In this document: positions 1-9,176 of the stretch, in pieces
Layout of the letters: each line of letters opens with the position of its first letter
Position numbering within the stretch: position 1 is the first letter of the stretch
From: Elusimicrobia bacterium CG_4_9_14_3_um_filter_62_55
GTDB taxonomy: Bacteria > Elusimicrobiota > Elusimicrobia > UBA1565
Direction of reading: 5' to 3'
Length of the DNA: 64,000 nt
NCBI GenBank assembly: GCA_002790095.1
Contig: PFUL01000116.1
Coordinates: 1 to 64,000, forward strand
Notes under the pieces: generated by a model
The model's input: the letters and a program-made list of their open reading frames with translations, nothing else
What the model was told of the DNA's origin: nothing
Database searches by the model: none
Made by a program: the position numbers and the translations under genes

Positions 1-116
1 CAGAAAGCGCATGGTTCATTATAGAGGAGACTCCGGGACTCGTCGGGGGGCCGGAGGCGCAGGCCTGCGTAGGTCCTCGGACCTAGGTTGCTCTCACGGC
101 GCCGAGAGGCCCGGTC

Positions 117-302
117 CTAACTTAACCCCAACTCGCGCAGACCGTCCCGCCAAGGAAGCACGGCCACGCCTCCGAGTTTCCTGCGCCGGGAGTCCCGGGA
201 GAGGCAGAAGGCCTCGGCTCGCTTAAAGTCCGGCAGGGTCGTTTTCCCGGTTCCCCGCGGCCCGAACAGAAAGAAACTGCGGGATAAACGAGGGGAAAGC
301 AT
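117..302 (-). pseudogene. Remnant of an AAA_14/DUF4143-type ATPase
   Basis: The frame begins with a good P-loop start: a hydrophobic strand and Walker A, 'FFLFGPRGTGKTTL', about 20 residues from the initiator. This is where AAA_14 (DUF4143-associated) ATPases of about 400 residues carry it. Within 20 codons the frame jumps to 'GVAVLPWRDGL', which resembles the segment preceding the DUF4143 half of these proteins, and then stops. I read this as an internal deletion that removed most of the ATPase core, including Walker B. A sigma70-like promoter is still recognisable just upstream. The rest of the segment to base 1 shows nothing I can support. Family assignment rests on the Walker region only. 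Confidence 0.45.
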
Positions 303-322
303 TATGTCGACCATATTCCATA

Positions 323-351
323 ATTGCACGCCGAATATGGAGTTCTGTCAA
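323..351 (-). promoter_or_regulatory. Sigma70-like promoter of the ATPase remnant
   Basis: On the minus strand a TTGACA -35 is followed after 17 bases by TGCAAT. It lies about 20 bases upstream of the remnant's ATG at 302. An inverted repeat (CCATATTC at 311-318 with GAATATGG at 333-340) overlaps the spacer and could be an operator. Confidence 0.4.
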
Positions 352-427
352 TATATTGGCAGTGCCCCCTCGCGACCGCGAAGCCGTTCTCAGCGCGGCG
401 GCCGGACTCGCGATCACGCATCCCGCT

Positions 428-457
428 TTGACTTCGATGACCCCTCCGTGATAGCAT
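428..457 (+). promoter_or_regulatory. Probable promoter of the riboswitch-nrdAB transcript
   Basis: TTGACT is followed after 18 bases by TAGCAT, which would start transcription near 464, immediately before the aptamer. The spacing to the riboswitch supports it, but the -10 match is imperfect. Confidence 0.42.
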
Positions 458-465
458 TCCGGGGT

Positions 466-640
466 CGTCGGTTTCCGGGTTCGTTGACTCCGGAATGAAA
501 AGGGAACCCGGTGAAATTCCGGGACTGCCCCGCAGCGGTAAACGGGAACGAAATTCGCAAACGGCACTGACTCCACGGGAGTCGGGAAGCTGCGAAGAGT
601 AGACCAAGCTTTAAGCCCGAAAGTCCGAAGACCTGCCGAT
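466..640 (+). promoter_or_regulatory. Cobalamin (B12) riboswitch
   Basis: The segment contains the conserved cobalamin-aptamer elements in order: GGGAACCCGGTGAAATTCCG, then GACTGCCCCGCAGCGGTAA, a variable arm closed by GACTCC/GGAGTC, and finally the B12-box region with AAGCCCGAAAGTCCGAAGAC followed by CTGCC. The closing stem can form between TCGG near 468 and CCGA near 637. It lies about 117 bases upstream of the nrdA start on the same strand. In known cases B12 binding represses the downstream gene. I see no obvious intrinsic terminator between aptamer and start codon, so control may act on translation initiation or by another mechanism. Confidence 0.92.
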
Positions 641-757
641 GATGACGCAGCGCCGAGATCCGCCGTTCGAAGGGAACGCAGCGGAGCCCGCAGCCGATCG
701 CATCCGGCCGCCTCTCGTCGTCGCGTCAACTTTCGCGACTTCGAGGAGGAAGCGCCG

Positions 758-3118
758 ATGAAGACCGACCCCACGCCGCCTGCCGCATCGCAAAAACAGT
801 CGCCGTCCGCAGCGAAGATGACGGTCCGAAAACGCTCGGGCGATCTGGAATCCGTCGATGTCGATAAGATCGTAAAGGCCGTTTCCCGCTGCTGCGACGG
901 CCTCGACCGCGTCGATCCGATGACCGTCGCCACGAGGACGATCGGAGGCCTGTTCGACGGCGCCACGACCCAGGAACTCGACCGGCTCTCGATCCAGACC
1001 GCGGCCGCCCACATCGCCGAGGAACCGGAATACTCACGCCTGGCGGCGCGGCTGCTCAACACCTACATCCATAAGGAAGTCTGGAATCAGGACATACACT
1101 CGTTCTCCCAGTCGATCGCGGCCGGCCAGTAGGTCGGGGTCATCGGCGACGAGACCGCAGGGTTCGTCAAGGCGAACCGCCGGAAGCTCAACCACGCGAT
1201 CGATCTGAAGCGCTCGGAAGCCTTCGAGTATTTCGGACTGCGCACCGTCTATGACCGGTATCTGATCAAGCATCCCCAGACCCGCGAGGTCATTGAGACC
1301 CCGCAGTATTTCTTCATGCGCGTCGCCTGCGGCCTGGCCGAGAGCGTCGACGACGCCTTGCGGCTCTACCGCCTGCTTTCCTCCTTCGAGTACATGACGA
1401 GTTCTCCGACGCTCTTCAACTCCGGGACCAAGCACCCCCAGATGTCGTCGTGCTACCTTGTCGACTCCCCGAAGGACCAACTCGACTCGATCTACGCCCG
1501 CTACGCGGAAGTCGCGAACCTCTCAAAATTCTCGGGCGGGATCGCGCTCGCCTACCACCGCGTCCGTTCGCGCGGCTCGCTGATCCGGGGCACCAACGGA
1601 CTCTCCAACGGCATCGTCCCGTGGCTGAAGACCCTCGACGCCTCGGTCGCCGCGGTCAACCAAGGCGGCAAACGCAAGGGCGCCTGCTGCGTCTACCTCG
1701 AGTCGTGGCACGCGGACATCGAGGAATTTCTCGAACTGCGCGAAAACACCGGCGATCCTCAGCGCCGTACGCACAATCTCAACCTCGCGCATTGGATCCC
1801 GGATCTGTTCATGCGCCGCGTCGAGGAAGACGGGGACTGGTCCCTCTTCGACCCGAAGGAAACCCCCGAACTTCCCGATCTCTACGGCGAGGCCTTCGAG
1901 GCCGCCTACGCAAAGGCCGAGGCCGAAGGCCGCTTCGTCAAACGCGTGAAGGCGCGCGCGCTCTACGGAAAAATGATGAAGACGCTCGCCGAGACCGGCA
2001 ACGGTTGGATCACCTTCAAGGACGCCTGCAACCGCAAGGCGAATCAGACCGCCAAGCCGGGCAGCGTCGTTCACTCCTCGAACCTATGCACGGAGATCGT
2101 CGAAGTCAACGACGACGGCGAAACGGCCGTTTGCAACCTCGGATCGCTGAACCTCGCGCGGCATGTCGACGGCGGACGCGTCGACTACGCGAAGCTGGCC
2201 TACAACACGCGCACCGCGGTCGAGTTCCTCGACCGCGTGGTCGACATCAACTTCTACCCGACCGAACAGGCCGCGCGGTCCAATAAGCGCTGGCGCCCGG
2301 TGGGGCTGGGGCTTATGGGCTTTCAGGACCTGCTATTTCAGTTGGAGCTCGCGTTTGATTCCGAAGCCGCGCGCCGCCTCGCCGCGCGCATCCAAGAGGA
2401 GGTTTACTTCCACGCCCTCTCGGCGTCGTGCGACCTCGCCGAACGGCTCGGCCGCCATCCCTCCTTCGACGAGACGCGGGCCGCTGCCGGGGAACTGCAG
2501 TTCGACCTCTGGGGCGTCGCGCCGCGCGACGCGAAGCGCTGGACGGAGCTGAAGGCCCGGATCGCGAAGCACGGTCTGCGCAACGCGCTCGTGCTGGCGA
2601 TCGCACCGACCGCGACGATCGCGTCGATCACCGGATGCTGCGAGTGCATCGAGCCGCAGGTTTCCAACCAGTTCAAGCGGGAGACGCTCTCGGGCGAGTT
2701 CCTCCAGATCAACCGCTTTCTGGCCAGAAAACTCCAGTCGCTCGGCCTTTGGACCGACGCGATCCGCTCGCGGATCAAGGCCGCAAACGGTTCCATCCAG
2801 GGCATCGCCGAAATTCCCGAGGAGGTTCGGCGTCTCTTTCGCACCGCTTGGGAACTTCCGATGCGCTCATTGATCGACCTTGCCGCCGCGCGGGGGCCGT
2901 TTCTGGACCAGAGCCAGTCGCTGAACCTCTTCCTCGAAACGCCGACGATCGGGAAGCTCTCCTCGATGTACATGTACGCGTGGAAATCCGGGTTAAAGAC
3001 CACCTACTACCTGCGCTCCCGACCGGCGACGGAGATCGCGAAGATCGCTCCGGCGGCCGCGGCAGCGGCCGTCGCCTGCAGCCTCGAAAATCCAGAGTCC
3101 TGCGAGGCCTGTCAATGA
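758..3118 (+). CDS. nrdA: Class Ia ribonucleoside-diphosphate reductase alpha subunit, interrupted by an in-frame TAG
   Basis: NrdA reduces ribonucleoside diphosphates using a radical supplied by NrdB. An N-terminal ATP-cone (about residues 15-105) is followed by the catalytic barrel. The first active-site Cys lies in 'SSCYLVDSP', the catalytic Cys in 'SNLCTEI' (about residue 444), its redox partner in 'TAVCNLGSLN', and the C-terminal shuttle pair is 'CEACQ' at the very end. The start is fixed by GAGGAGG seven bases before ATG 758. The track shows two ORFs (758-1132 and 1316-3118), but they are in one frame. Only the codon at 1130-1132 (TAG, residue 125) separates them, and the intervening bases still encode conserved NrdA sequence such as 'HAIDLKRSEAFEYFGLRTV'. 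The TAG follows '...SQSIAAGQ', inside conserved sequence. It may be a recent nonsense mutation, a sequencing error or a readthrough site. nrdB overlaps the stop by ATGA. Confidence 0.9.
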
Positions 3119-4116
3119 GCCTGCTCGATCCCGGTCTGGACCTGACGCTGCGCCCGATGCGCTACCCTGCGTTCTTCGACTTCTATAAAACGGCGATCAA
3201 GAACACCTGGACCGTCGAGGAGGTCGACTTCTCGCACGACCTCGGCGACCTGCGCGACAAGCTCTCGGAGTCGGAACGCCACATGATCCGGCGCTTGGTC
3301 GCCTTTTTCGCGACCGGTGACGCCATCGTCGCCAACAACCTGGTGCTCAACCTCTACAAGCACCTAAACTCCCCCGAAGCCCGGCTCTACCTGTCGCGCC
3401 AACTCTACGAAGAGGCGCTTCATGTCGAGTTCTACCTGACTTTGCTCGACACCTACATTCCCGAACCCAAGGATCGGGAGGCAGCCTTCGCCGCGATAGA
3501 GAACATCCCGTCGATCAAGAAGAAGGCCGGCTTCTGCTTCAAGTGGATGAACTCGATCCACGCGCTGGAGGCGACGCGTACCGCCGAGCAGAGGCGCGTT
3601 TTCCTGCTAAATCTCATCTGCTTCGCCGGCTGCATCGAGGGTCTGTTTTTCTTCGCGGCCTTCGCCTATGTCTACTTTCTGCGCTCGAAGGGGCTGCTCA
3701 ACGGACTGGCGGCGGGGACCAATTGGGTTTTTCGCGACGAGAGCATGCACATCCGCTTCGCGTTCGAGGTGATCAAAACGATCCGCGAAGAGGATCCGGG
3801 ACTGTTCAATGAAACTCTGCAGGACAATGTGCGGCGGATGATGGCCGACGCGATCGAGGTGGAGATGGCCTTCGCCGAGGACGTGCTGCAGATGGGCGTC
3901 GCGGGCCTCTCCGCGTCGGCGATGCAGGAGTACCTGCAGTTCGTCGTCGACCGCCGGCTCGAGGCGCTCGCGATGAAGCCGATCTACGGGGTCAAAAACC
4001 CGTTCGGGTTCCTTGAACTGCAGGATGTGCAGGAATTGACGAATTTCTTCGAGCGGCGCGTCTCCGCCTACCAGGTCGCCGTCGCCGGGGAAGTCGCGTT
4101 CGGCGAGGATTTTTGA
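3115..4116 (+). CDS. nrdB: Class Ia ribonucleotide reductase beta (radical-generating) subunit
   Basis: The protein has 333 residues and starts at the ATG that overlaps the nrdA stop (ATGA), so the much longer upstream part of the ORF is a shadow of nrdA. The diiron site is complete: Asp in 'FATGDAIV' (about 69), Glu and His in 'EALHVEFY' (100 and 103), Glu in 'CIEGLFF' (175), and Glu/His in 'DESMH' (209 and 212). Tyr107 stands four residues after the first His, as the radical Tyr does in class Ia enzymes, which argues against the class Ic type where it is Phe. The C-terminal tail 'VAFGEDF' is the expected docking peptide for NrdA. It is cotranscribed with nrdA under the B12 riboswitch. Confidence 0.95.
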   Translation: MSLLDPGLDLTLRPMRYPAFFDFYKTAIKNTWTVEEVDFSHDLGDLRDKLSESERHMIRRLVAFFATGDAIVANNLVLNLYKHLNSPEARLYLSRQLYEEALHVEFYLTLLDTYIPEPKDREAAFAAIENIPSIKKKAGFCFKWMNSIHALEATRTAEQRRVFLLNLICFAGCIEGLFFFAAFAYVYFLRSKGLLNGLAAGTNWVFRDESMHIRFAFEVIKTIREEDPGLFNETLQDNVRRMMADAIEVEMAFAEDVLQMGVAGLSASAMQEYLQFVVDRRLEALAMKPIYGVKNPFGFLELQDVQELTNFFERRVSAYQVAVAGEVAFGEDF

Positions 4117-4253
4117 ACGCCCGGAAGCTGCATCGCGCCGCCGGATCGGCATTGCTGCTGCCGTTTGCGGGGCTGTCTCTTCTCGGTCTCCGGCTCACTC
4201 ACCCGTTGCATCGCTGAGCGCGGCCTTGTAGGGCTCGGCGAACTTGTCCGCCT

Positions 4254-4640
4254 TTAGAGTCGCTTTCGCGAGTGGGCTTTCAGCCACTGTGCGATCTCGT
4301 GCTCGTCGGTCCCGCCCGAGGAGACCTTCATCACGAAGTCGAACTTCTGGTTCTCGCCCGCCCGGAGATCAAAGCCGTTCATGCGCAGCATGAGGCGCAT
4401 GGATTCCAAGCCCGTGCGTTTGTTGCCGTCCACGAATGGATGGTTCTTGATGATCGAATGGCCCAAAGCGCCAGCCTTGGCGAACAAGTCTGGATACAGG
4501 TCGGCTCCGCCGAACGCTGCCTGAGGACGGTAGACTGCGGACTCCAGCAGCCCCTGGTCCCTCACGCCGTGGGAGCCCCCCGAGACCTCGACAACGCGTT
4601 TATGCAGGAAGATGACTTGGTTCGGGTAGAGATAGTTCAA
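4254..4640 (-). CDS. doc: Doc-type toxin (Fic/Doc fold)
   Basis: The 128-residue protein carries the Doc signature 'HPFVDGNKRTGLES' at about residues 66-79. Known Doc proteins phosphorylate elongation factor EF-Tu and stop translation. Size and the N-terminal 'YLYPNQVIFLHKRVVE' also fit the family. The start is a TTG at 4640 that overlaps the antitoxin stop (TTGA), so toxin translation depends on translation of the preceding antitoxin and should be kept low. Toxin and antitoxin form one small operon with its own promoter. Confidence 0.88.
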   Translation of the reverse strand: MNYLYPNQVIFLHKRVVEVSGGSHGVRDQGLLESAVYRPQAAFGGADLYPDLFAKAGALGHSIIKNHPFVDGNKRTGLESMRLMLRMNGFDLRAGENQKFDFVMKVSSGGTDEHEIAQWLKAHSRKRL

Positions 4641-4861
4641 GCGTCGCTTAGCCGCTGCAGCAGCTTCCGGTCTTCATTGAGGAGGTCTTCGATCTCTGCG
4701 CGCAGCGGGGACGAGACTATGTCCTCGGCATGGCGGCGCAACACCAGTTCTACCCCCTCCCGAACTAATTCCGATTGGGGGATGCGCGTTCGCTCTGAAA
4801 CGGCTTTGAGCGCCTTCAGCATCTTCTCGTCCAGTTTGGTCGTGTAAGCCTTGAGTGGCAT
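4637..4861 (-). CDS. Ribbon-helix-helix antitoxin of the Doc module
   Basis: The protein has 74 residues from ATG 4861, chosen over the track's 4879 start because a perfect AGGAGG lies six bases upstream of it and the earlier start would fall at the promoter's -10 element. Residues 4-40 ('YTTKLDEKMLKALKAVSE...') look like a ribbon-helix-helix DNA-binding domain. The C-terminal helix is charged and probably binds the toxin. It should repress its own promoter, as related antitoxins do. The RHH class is inferred from the pattern and not from a close named relative. Confidence 0.78.
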   Translation of the reverse strand: MPLKAYTTKLDEKMLKALKAVSERTRIPQSELVREGVELVLRRHAEDIVSSPLRAEIEDLLNEDRKLLQRLSDA

Positions 4862-4879
4862 GAGAATCCTCCTGAGCAA

Positions 4880-4908
4880 AGTATAGAGGCCTCTCTTTTC
4901 TATATCAA
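4880..4908 (-). promoter_or_regulatory. Promoter of the antitoxin-toxin operon
   Basis: On the minus strand TTGATA and TATACT are separated by exactly 17 bases. Transcription would start near 4873, placing AGGAGG almost at the 5' end and leaving a leader of about a dozen bases. The surrounding bases are much more AT-rich than the neighbouring genes, as expected for an acquired toxin-antitoxin cassette. Confidence 0.7.
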
Positions 4909-4941
4909 TACTAATATTGCTTATTATTTTTGCAGCAATAT

Positions 4942-4968
4942 GGGGGATTCCCCCTCGACCTTGTCGAG
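4942..4968 (-). terminator. Two small hairpins after sdhB
   Basis: CTCGAC-CTT-GTCGAG and GGGGG-ATT-CCCCC lie side by side directly downstream of the sdhB stop, with an AT-rich stretch following on the minus strand. They could end the sdh transcript. There is no clean uridine tract. Confidence 0.35.
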
Positions 4969-4982
4969 ACGGTGGAGCGGCC

Positions 4983-5747
4983 TCAGTCCCTCGCGACCAC
5001 GGTCGCGCGCAGGTATTCCCGGTTGAGCCGGGCGATGTTTGAGACGTTGATTTCCTTGGGACAGGCCTTCATGCACTCGTACTCGTTGGTGCAGTTGCCG
5101 AAGCCCTCGCTGTCGTGCTGCTCGACCATCCGCAGCACCCGCCGCGTGCGCTCGGGCTGTCCCTGCGGCAGAAGGGCGAACTGGGACACCTTCGCTCCCA
5201 TGAACAGCATCGCCGAGGCGTTCGGACACGCGGCCACGCAAGCGCCGCAGCCGATGCAGGCGGCCGCGTCCATCGCCATTTCCGCGTTCTCCTGCGGGAC
5301 GGGAATGGAATTCGCCTCGCAGGCCGATCCGGTCTTGACGCTGGTGTAGCCGCCGGCGGCGATGATGCGGTCGAACGCGCCGCGGTCGGTCACCAAGTCG
5401 CGGATCACCGGGAATGCGCGCGCGCGAAACGGCTCCACCGTGATCGTGTCGCCGTCTTTGTAGCGGCGCATGTGAAGCGAACAGGTGGTCTTCCCCCCGT
5501 CCGGGCCGTGCGCCCGGCCGTTGATCACCAGCGCGCACATCCCGCAAATACCCTCGCGGCAGTCGTGATCGAAGGCGATCGGATCCTTGCCGGCCTCGGT
5601 GAGGTCCTCGTTGACCATGTCGAGCATCTCAAGAAAGCTCTGATCCGCCGAAATGTTCTTCGCCTGGTAGGTCTCAAAGCGTCCTTCGGACGCCGCGTCC
5701 TTTTGCCGCCAGACGCGCAGCGTGAGATTCATCGTGCCAGCACTCAT
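4983..5747 (-). CDS. sdhB: Succinate dehydrogenase/fumarate reductase iron-sulfur subunit
   Basis: This subunit passes electrons from the flavin of SdhA to the membrane cytochrome. The [2Fe-2S] ligands are in 'CREGICGMC' (about residues 63-71) with a later Cys in 'TTCSLH'. The [4Fe-4S] motif is '[12 protein letters not shown]', and the third cluster uses '[13 protein letters not shown]'. At 254 residues it matches the type-B (three-subunit) family. ATG 5747 overlaps the sdhA stop by ATGA. A second Met five codons in is possible, but the overlap favours the first. Confidence 0.95.
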   Translation of the reverse strand: MSAGTMNLTLRVWRQKDAASEGRFETYQAKNISADQSFLEMLDMVNEDLTEAGKDPIAFDHDCREGICGMCALVINGRAHGPDGGKTTCSLHMRRYKDGDTITVEPFRARAFPVIRDLVTDRGAFDRIIAAGGYTSVKTGSACEANSIPVPQENAEMAMDAAACIGCGACVAACPNASAMLFMGAKVSQFALLPQGQPERTRRVLRMVEQHDSEGFGNCTNEYECMKACPKEINVSNIARLNREYLRATVVARD

Positions 5748-7663
5748 TTGTAGCTCCTCTGCGTCAGCTTTACATGCTCGAATTTCAATTCTTCCTTATG
5801 GCGCACCGGATCGGCCCCGTCGCCCTTGAACTCCCAGGCGGCGACGTGCGAGAACTTCTCGTCGTCGCGGCGTGCCTCGTTTTCCTCGGTCTGATGCTCC
5901 TCGCGGAAATGACCACCGCAGCTTTCCTCGCGCTCCAGCGCGTCGCGGCAGAGCAACTCGGCGAATTCCATGTAGTCGGCGACGCGGCCGGCGCGCTCGA
6001 GGCCTTGGTTGAACTCATCGGCGCCGCCGACGACCTTGACCTCCTTCCAGAATCGTCCGCGAAGCTCCCGGACGGCGCTGATCGCATCGGTAAGCCCCTT
6101 GGCGTTGCGCGCCATGCCGCAGTTGTTCCAAAGGATCTTTCCCAGGTCCCGATGGAAGGCCACCGCCGTTCGCTTGCCGTTCACGCCGAGCAGCTTGTCG
6201 ATGCGCGCTTGAGCCTCTTTCTCCGCCGACGCGAATTCCGCCGCGTCGGTCGAAGGGCGCTCGTCGTACTTCACCCCGGCTAAGTAGCCGCCGATCGTCG
6301 CGGGAATCACGAAATACCCGTCCGCGAGACCCTGCATCAACGCGCTCGCGCCGAGCCGATTCGCCCCATGATCCGAGAAGTTCGCCTCACCGAGCACGAA
6401 GAGTCCCGGGATCGTCGACTGGAGATTGTAATCCACCCAAAGCCCGCCCATAGCGTAGTGCACCGCCGGGTAAATGCGCATCGGAACCTTGTACGGGTTC
6501 TCGTCGGTGATGTGATGGTACATGTCGAAGAGGTTTCCATACTTCGAGCGGATTGTTTCCTCACCGTCGCGCCTGATCGCGTCGCGAAAGTCGAGGTACA
6601 CCGCGAGCTTCGTCTCACCGACCCCGTTGCCGCCGTCGCAGGCGGTTTTCGCCGCGCGCGAGGCCACATCCCGCGGGACCAAATTGCCGAACGCAGGGTA
6701 GCGCCGCTCAAGGTAGTAATCGCGCTCCGCCTCGGGGATCTCATCGGCTTTTCGGGTCTCCCCTGCTTTCTTCGGAACCCATACGCGCCCGTCGTTGCGA
6801 AGGCTTTCCGACATCAGCGTTAATTTGGACTGAAGGTCGCCCTTGACCGGGATGCACGTGGGGTGAATCTGCGTGTAGCACGGGTTGGCGAAATACGCCC
6901 CGCGCTTGTAGGCCCTGTAGCTCGCCGTGACGTTGCAGTTCGCCGCGTTCGTAGACAGGAAGAAGACGTTGGCATAGCCCCCCGTCGCCAGTACCACGGC
7001 GTGTGCCGAATGGCGTTCGAGCTTGCCGGTGACGAGGTTGCGCACGACGATCCCCTTCGCCTTGCCGTCGACGACGACGAGGTCGAGCATCTCCCGACGC
7101 TCCATCATCTTGACCTTGCCGGCGTCGATCTGGCGCATCAAAGAACCGTAGGCGCCGAGCAGCAGCTGCTGGCCGGTCTGGCCGCGCGCGTAGAAAGTGC
7201 GCGAGACCTGCGCGCCGCCGAAGGAACGGTTGGCGAGGTTGCCGCCGTACTCGCGCGCGAACGGGACGCCCTGCGCGACGCACTGATCGATGATGTTGTT
7301 GGACACCTGGGCGAGCCGGTAGACGTTCGCCTCGCGGGCGCGGTAGTCGCCGCCCTTGACGGTGTCGTAGAACAGGCGCCAGACGCTGTCGCCGTCGTTG
7401 GGGTAGTTCTTCGCGGCGTTGATGCCGCCCTGCGCCGCGATGGAATGCGCGCGTCGGGGAGAATCCTGGATGCAGAAGTTGAGCACGTCATAGCCCATTT
7501 CGGCGAGGCTTGCCGCGGCCGCGCCGCCGGAGAGACCGGTGCCGACGACGATAACGGTATATTTGCGCTTGTTCGCCGGATTGACCAGCTTGCAATCGAA
7601 CTTATGCTTATCCCATTTCTTTTCGATGGGCCCGTCGGGAATCTTGGAATCGAGAATGCTCAC
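5744..7663 (-). CDS. sdhA: Succinate dehydrogenase/fumarate reductase flavoprotein subunit
   Basis: The 639-residue protein starts at GTG 7663, which overlaps the sdhC stop (GTGA) and has GGGGAGG upstream. The track's longer N-terminus is a shadow of sdhC. The N-terminal FAD-binding motif '[17 protein letters not shown]' is followed by 'AHSIAAQGG', whose His carries covalent FAD in the family. Substrate-site and FAD-domain motifs 'IHPTCIP', '[10 protein letters not shown]' and '[14 protein letters not shown]' are all present. It oxidises succinate, or reduces fumarate depending on quinone potential; the sequence alone does not settle the direction. Confidence 0.95.
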   Translation of the reverse strand: MSILDSKIPDGPIEKKWDKHKFDCKLVNPANKRKYTVIVVGTGLSGGAAAASLAEMGYDVLNFCIQDSPRRAHSIAAQGGINAAKNYPNDGDSVWRLFYDTVKGGDYRAREANVYRLAQVSNNIIDQCVAQGVPFAREYGGNLANRSFGGAQVSRTFYARGQTGQQLLLGAYGSLMRQIDAGKVKMMERREMLDLVVVDGKAKGIVVRNLVTGKLERHSAHAVVLATGGYANVFFLSTNAANCNVTASYRAYKRGAYFANPCYTQIHPTCIPVKGDLQSKLTLMSESLRNDGRVWVPKKAGETRKADEIPEAERDYYLERRYPAFGNLVPRDVASRAAKTACDGGNGVGETKLAVYLDFRDAIRRDGEETIRSKYGNLFDMYHHITDENPYKVPMRIYPAVHYAMGGLWVDYNLQSTIPGLFVLGEANFSDHGANRLGASALMQGLADGYFVIPATIGGYLAGVKYDERPSTDAAEFASAEKEAQARIDKLLGVNGKRTAVAFHRDLGKILWNNCGMARNAKGLTDAISAVRELRGRFWKEVKVVGGADEFNQGLERAGRVADYMEFAELLCRDALEREESCGGHFREEHQTEENEARRDDEKFSHVAAWEFKGDGADPVRHKEELKFEHVKLTQRSYK

Positions 7664-8307
7664 AGCGCGCCTCCCCGGGTAAACCCGAATACCGGCAGCA
7701 GACCGAAGCCGACCGCGAACGCGATCGCGAGAACCAGCCCGACCCCCTCGATGCAGGGCGTGTAGCGGGGGTGGTTGAAGCCGAACGTCTGAAAGGCGCT
7801 CTTGATCCCGTGGCTTAAATGCAGGCCCAGCGAAACCATCGCGATGAGGTAAAACGCCGTGTAGGGAGCGACATGAAACCAATCGATCACATGCTCCCAC
7901 AAGCTCGTTCCCGAGGCGTGCTGGATCTTGAAGGTGAAGATGTGGACGCCGAGGAAAATCAAAGTCATCAGGCCGGTGTACTTCATCGTCGATGATCCTA
8001 TCGTCCGCCCGCCCTCGTTCTCGTTCATCTCGTAATCGCGGCCCCGGGCGAACCGGTTCTGGATGCTAACGCGCAGGCCCCAGCCGATGTGCACGAGAAA
8101 CAGCGCCGCCAGGCCGATCTCCGCGGGAATCAGCAGAGGGTGATTCGAAAGGAAAGCCGCGTAGGAGTCGAACTTCTCCGCGCCCAAGTAAATCAACAAG
8201 TTTCCGGTCAAATGCGACGCGAGAAACCCGATCAGCAGAAGGCCGCTGAGCGCCACAACCTGCTTGCGCCCGATCGAGCTTCCAAACGCGTACTTCAAAA
8301 ACCTCAT
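7660..8307 (-). CDS. sdhC: Succinate dehydrogenase cytochrome b subunit, type B
   Basis: The 215-residue membrane anchor has five hydrophobic helices and four helix-borne His residues suited to two hemes b: in 'ASHLTGN', 'LVHIGWG', 'GVHIFTF' and 'GLHLSHG'. A single large cytochrome subunit with two hemes marks the type-B enzymes, as in Bacillus and Wolinella, and fits the absence of sdhD. It exchanges electrons with quinone. ATG 8307 overlaps the stop of the MBL-fold gene upstream (ATGA). Confidence 0.93.
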   Translation of the reverse strand: MRFLKYAFGSSIGRKQVVALSGLLLIGFLASHLTGNLLIYLGAEKFDSYAAFLSNHPLLIPAEIGLAALFLVHIGWGLRVSIQNRFARGRDYEMNENEGGRTIGSSTMKYTGLMTLIFLGVHIFTFKIQHASGTSLWEHVIDWFHVAPYTAFYLIAMVSLGLHLSHGIKSAFQTFGFNHPRYTPCIEGVGLVLAIAFAVGFGLLPVFGFTRGGAL

Positions 8308-9176
8308 AGAGCCACCCCCTTAGATTCTTCTGCGCAAAATACGTCGATTGAACTTCCGCGCTTCCCCGCGATCGAACGCGCCTCCACGGCGATCGCGTCA
8401 AGCGCGTCGTCGGAACGGACCGGTTCATGATGGAACAGCGCGAGGCGCTTCACTTCGGCCTTGATGCCGAGATCCACGCTGTCCTTCCACCGACTGTGAC
8501 CCCAACCCCGCTTCAACTCGTACTCTTCATCGGTATATTGGGAGTCGCAGATCAACAGATCGGCGTTCCGGCAAAAATCTTCGATGCACCGATCTTGCCG
8601 TAAAGCCAACTCACTCGGCCCCGAAAAGGCCGCGTGGTTCTCATGATCGGTGAGATAAACGACGCTGCGCCCTCCCGGGAAATCGAGCCGATAGGCCAGG
8701 TTGACCCCGGGATGGTTCGTGTAAATCGTCTTCACGACGGCGTCTTCCGCTTCATAGGGCCGCGTATCGATATGGTGAAACTCGAGCTGGGAGGCCATAT
8801 CCCCGACCTCAACGGGGAAGTAGTTGATCCCCATCTGGCGGCGGAAGATATTCTCGAAACTGTCGCCGATACTCTTGACGCTGTGAATCGTGAACTTATT
8901 CTTGGGGATGTAGGCCGGGACGAAGAACGGAAAGCCCTGGATATGGTCCCAATGCGTATGCCCGATGAAGATGTGACCGCGTTTCGCTTGGCCGGGATTG
9001 CGCCCCATCATGTCCATCCCCAGTTCGCGAATACCGGTCCCGCTGTCGAAAATGTAGACGTCGTCGCCGTGGCGTACTTCGACGCAGGAGGTGTTGCCGC
9101 CGTACTTGAGGGTGCTTTTTCCCGGAGCGGGGATCGAGCCGCGCGTTCCCCAAAAGCGGACTTTCAGGGGAGTCAT
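8304..9176 (-). CDS. MBL-fold metal-dependent hydrolase, possible cyclic-nucleotide phosphodiesterase
   Basis: The start is ATG 9176, overlapping the response-regulator stop by ATGA; the track ORF extends into that gene by mistake. The 290-residue protein opens with 'WGTRGSIPAPG', typical of one MBL subfamily. Metal ligands are in 'HTHWDH' (about residues 74-79), His in 'YTNHPG', Asp in 'YLTDHE' and His in 'FHHEP'. Members of this subfamily are often annotated as cyclic-nucleotide phosphodiesterases, but the substrate cannot be read from sequence. Its overlap with both a receiver gene and sdhC suggests that a signalling step is coupled to respiratory-complex synthesis. Confidence 0.82.
   Translation of the reverse strand: MTPLKVRFWGTRGSIPAPGKSTLKYGGNTSCVEVRHGDDVYIFDSGTGIRELGMDMMGRNPGQAKRGHIFIGHTHWDHIQGFPFFVPAYIPKNKFTIHSVKSIGDSFENIFRRQMGINYFPVEVGDMASQLEFHHIDTRPYEAEDAVVKTIYTNHPGVNLAYRLDFPGGRSVVYLTDHENHAAFSGPSELALRQDRCIEDFCRNADLLICDSQYTDEEYELKRGWGHSRWKDSVDLGIKAEVKRLALFHHEPVRSDDALDAIAVEARSIAGKRGSSIDVFCAEESKGVAL

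Noticed and set aside
1130-1132. Pyrrolysine or other deliberate recoding at the nrdA TAG
   Set aside because: No pyl genes or recoding structure are visible, NrdA does not use such a residue here, and a single nonsense change or sequence error is simpler.
2428-3114. N-terminal extension of the nrdB ORF
   Set aside because: It overlaps nrdA in another frame and is Arg-rich nonsense; the ATGA junction at 3115 gives a normal NrdB.
7664-7900. Longer N-terminus of sdhA in the ORF track
   Set aside because: It overlaps sdhC out of frame, while GTG 7663 has a ribosome-binding site and a GTGA overlap.
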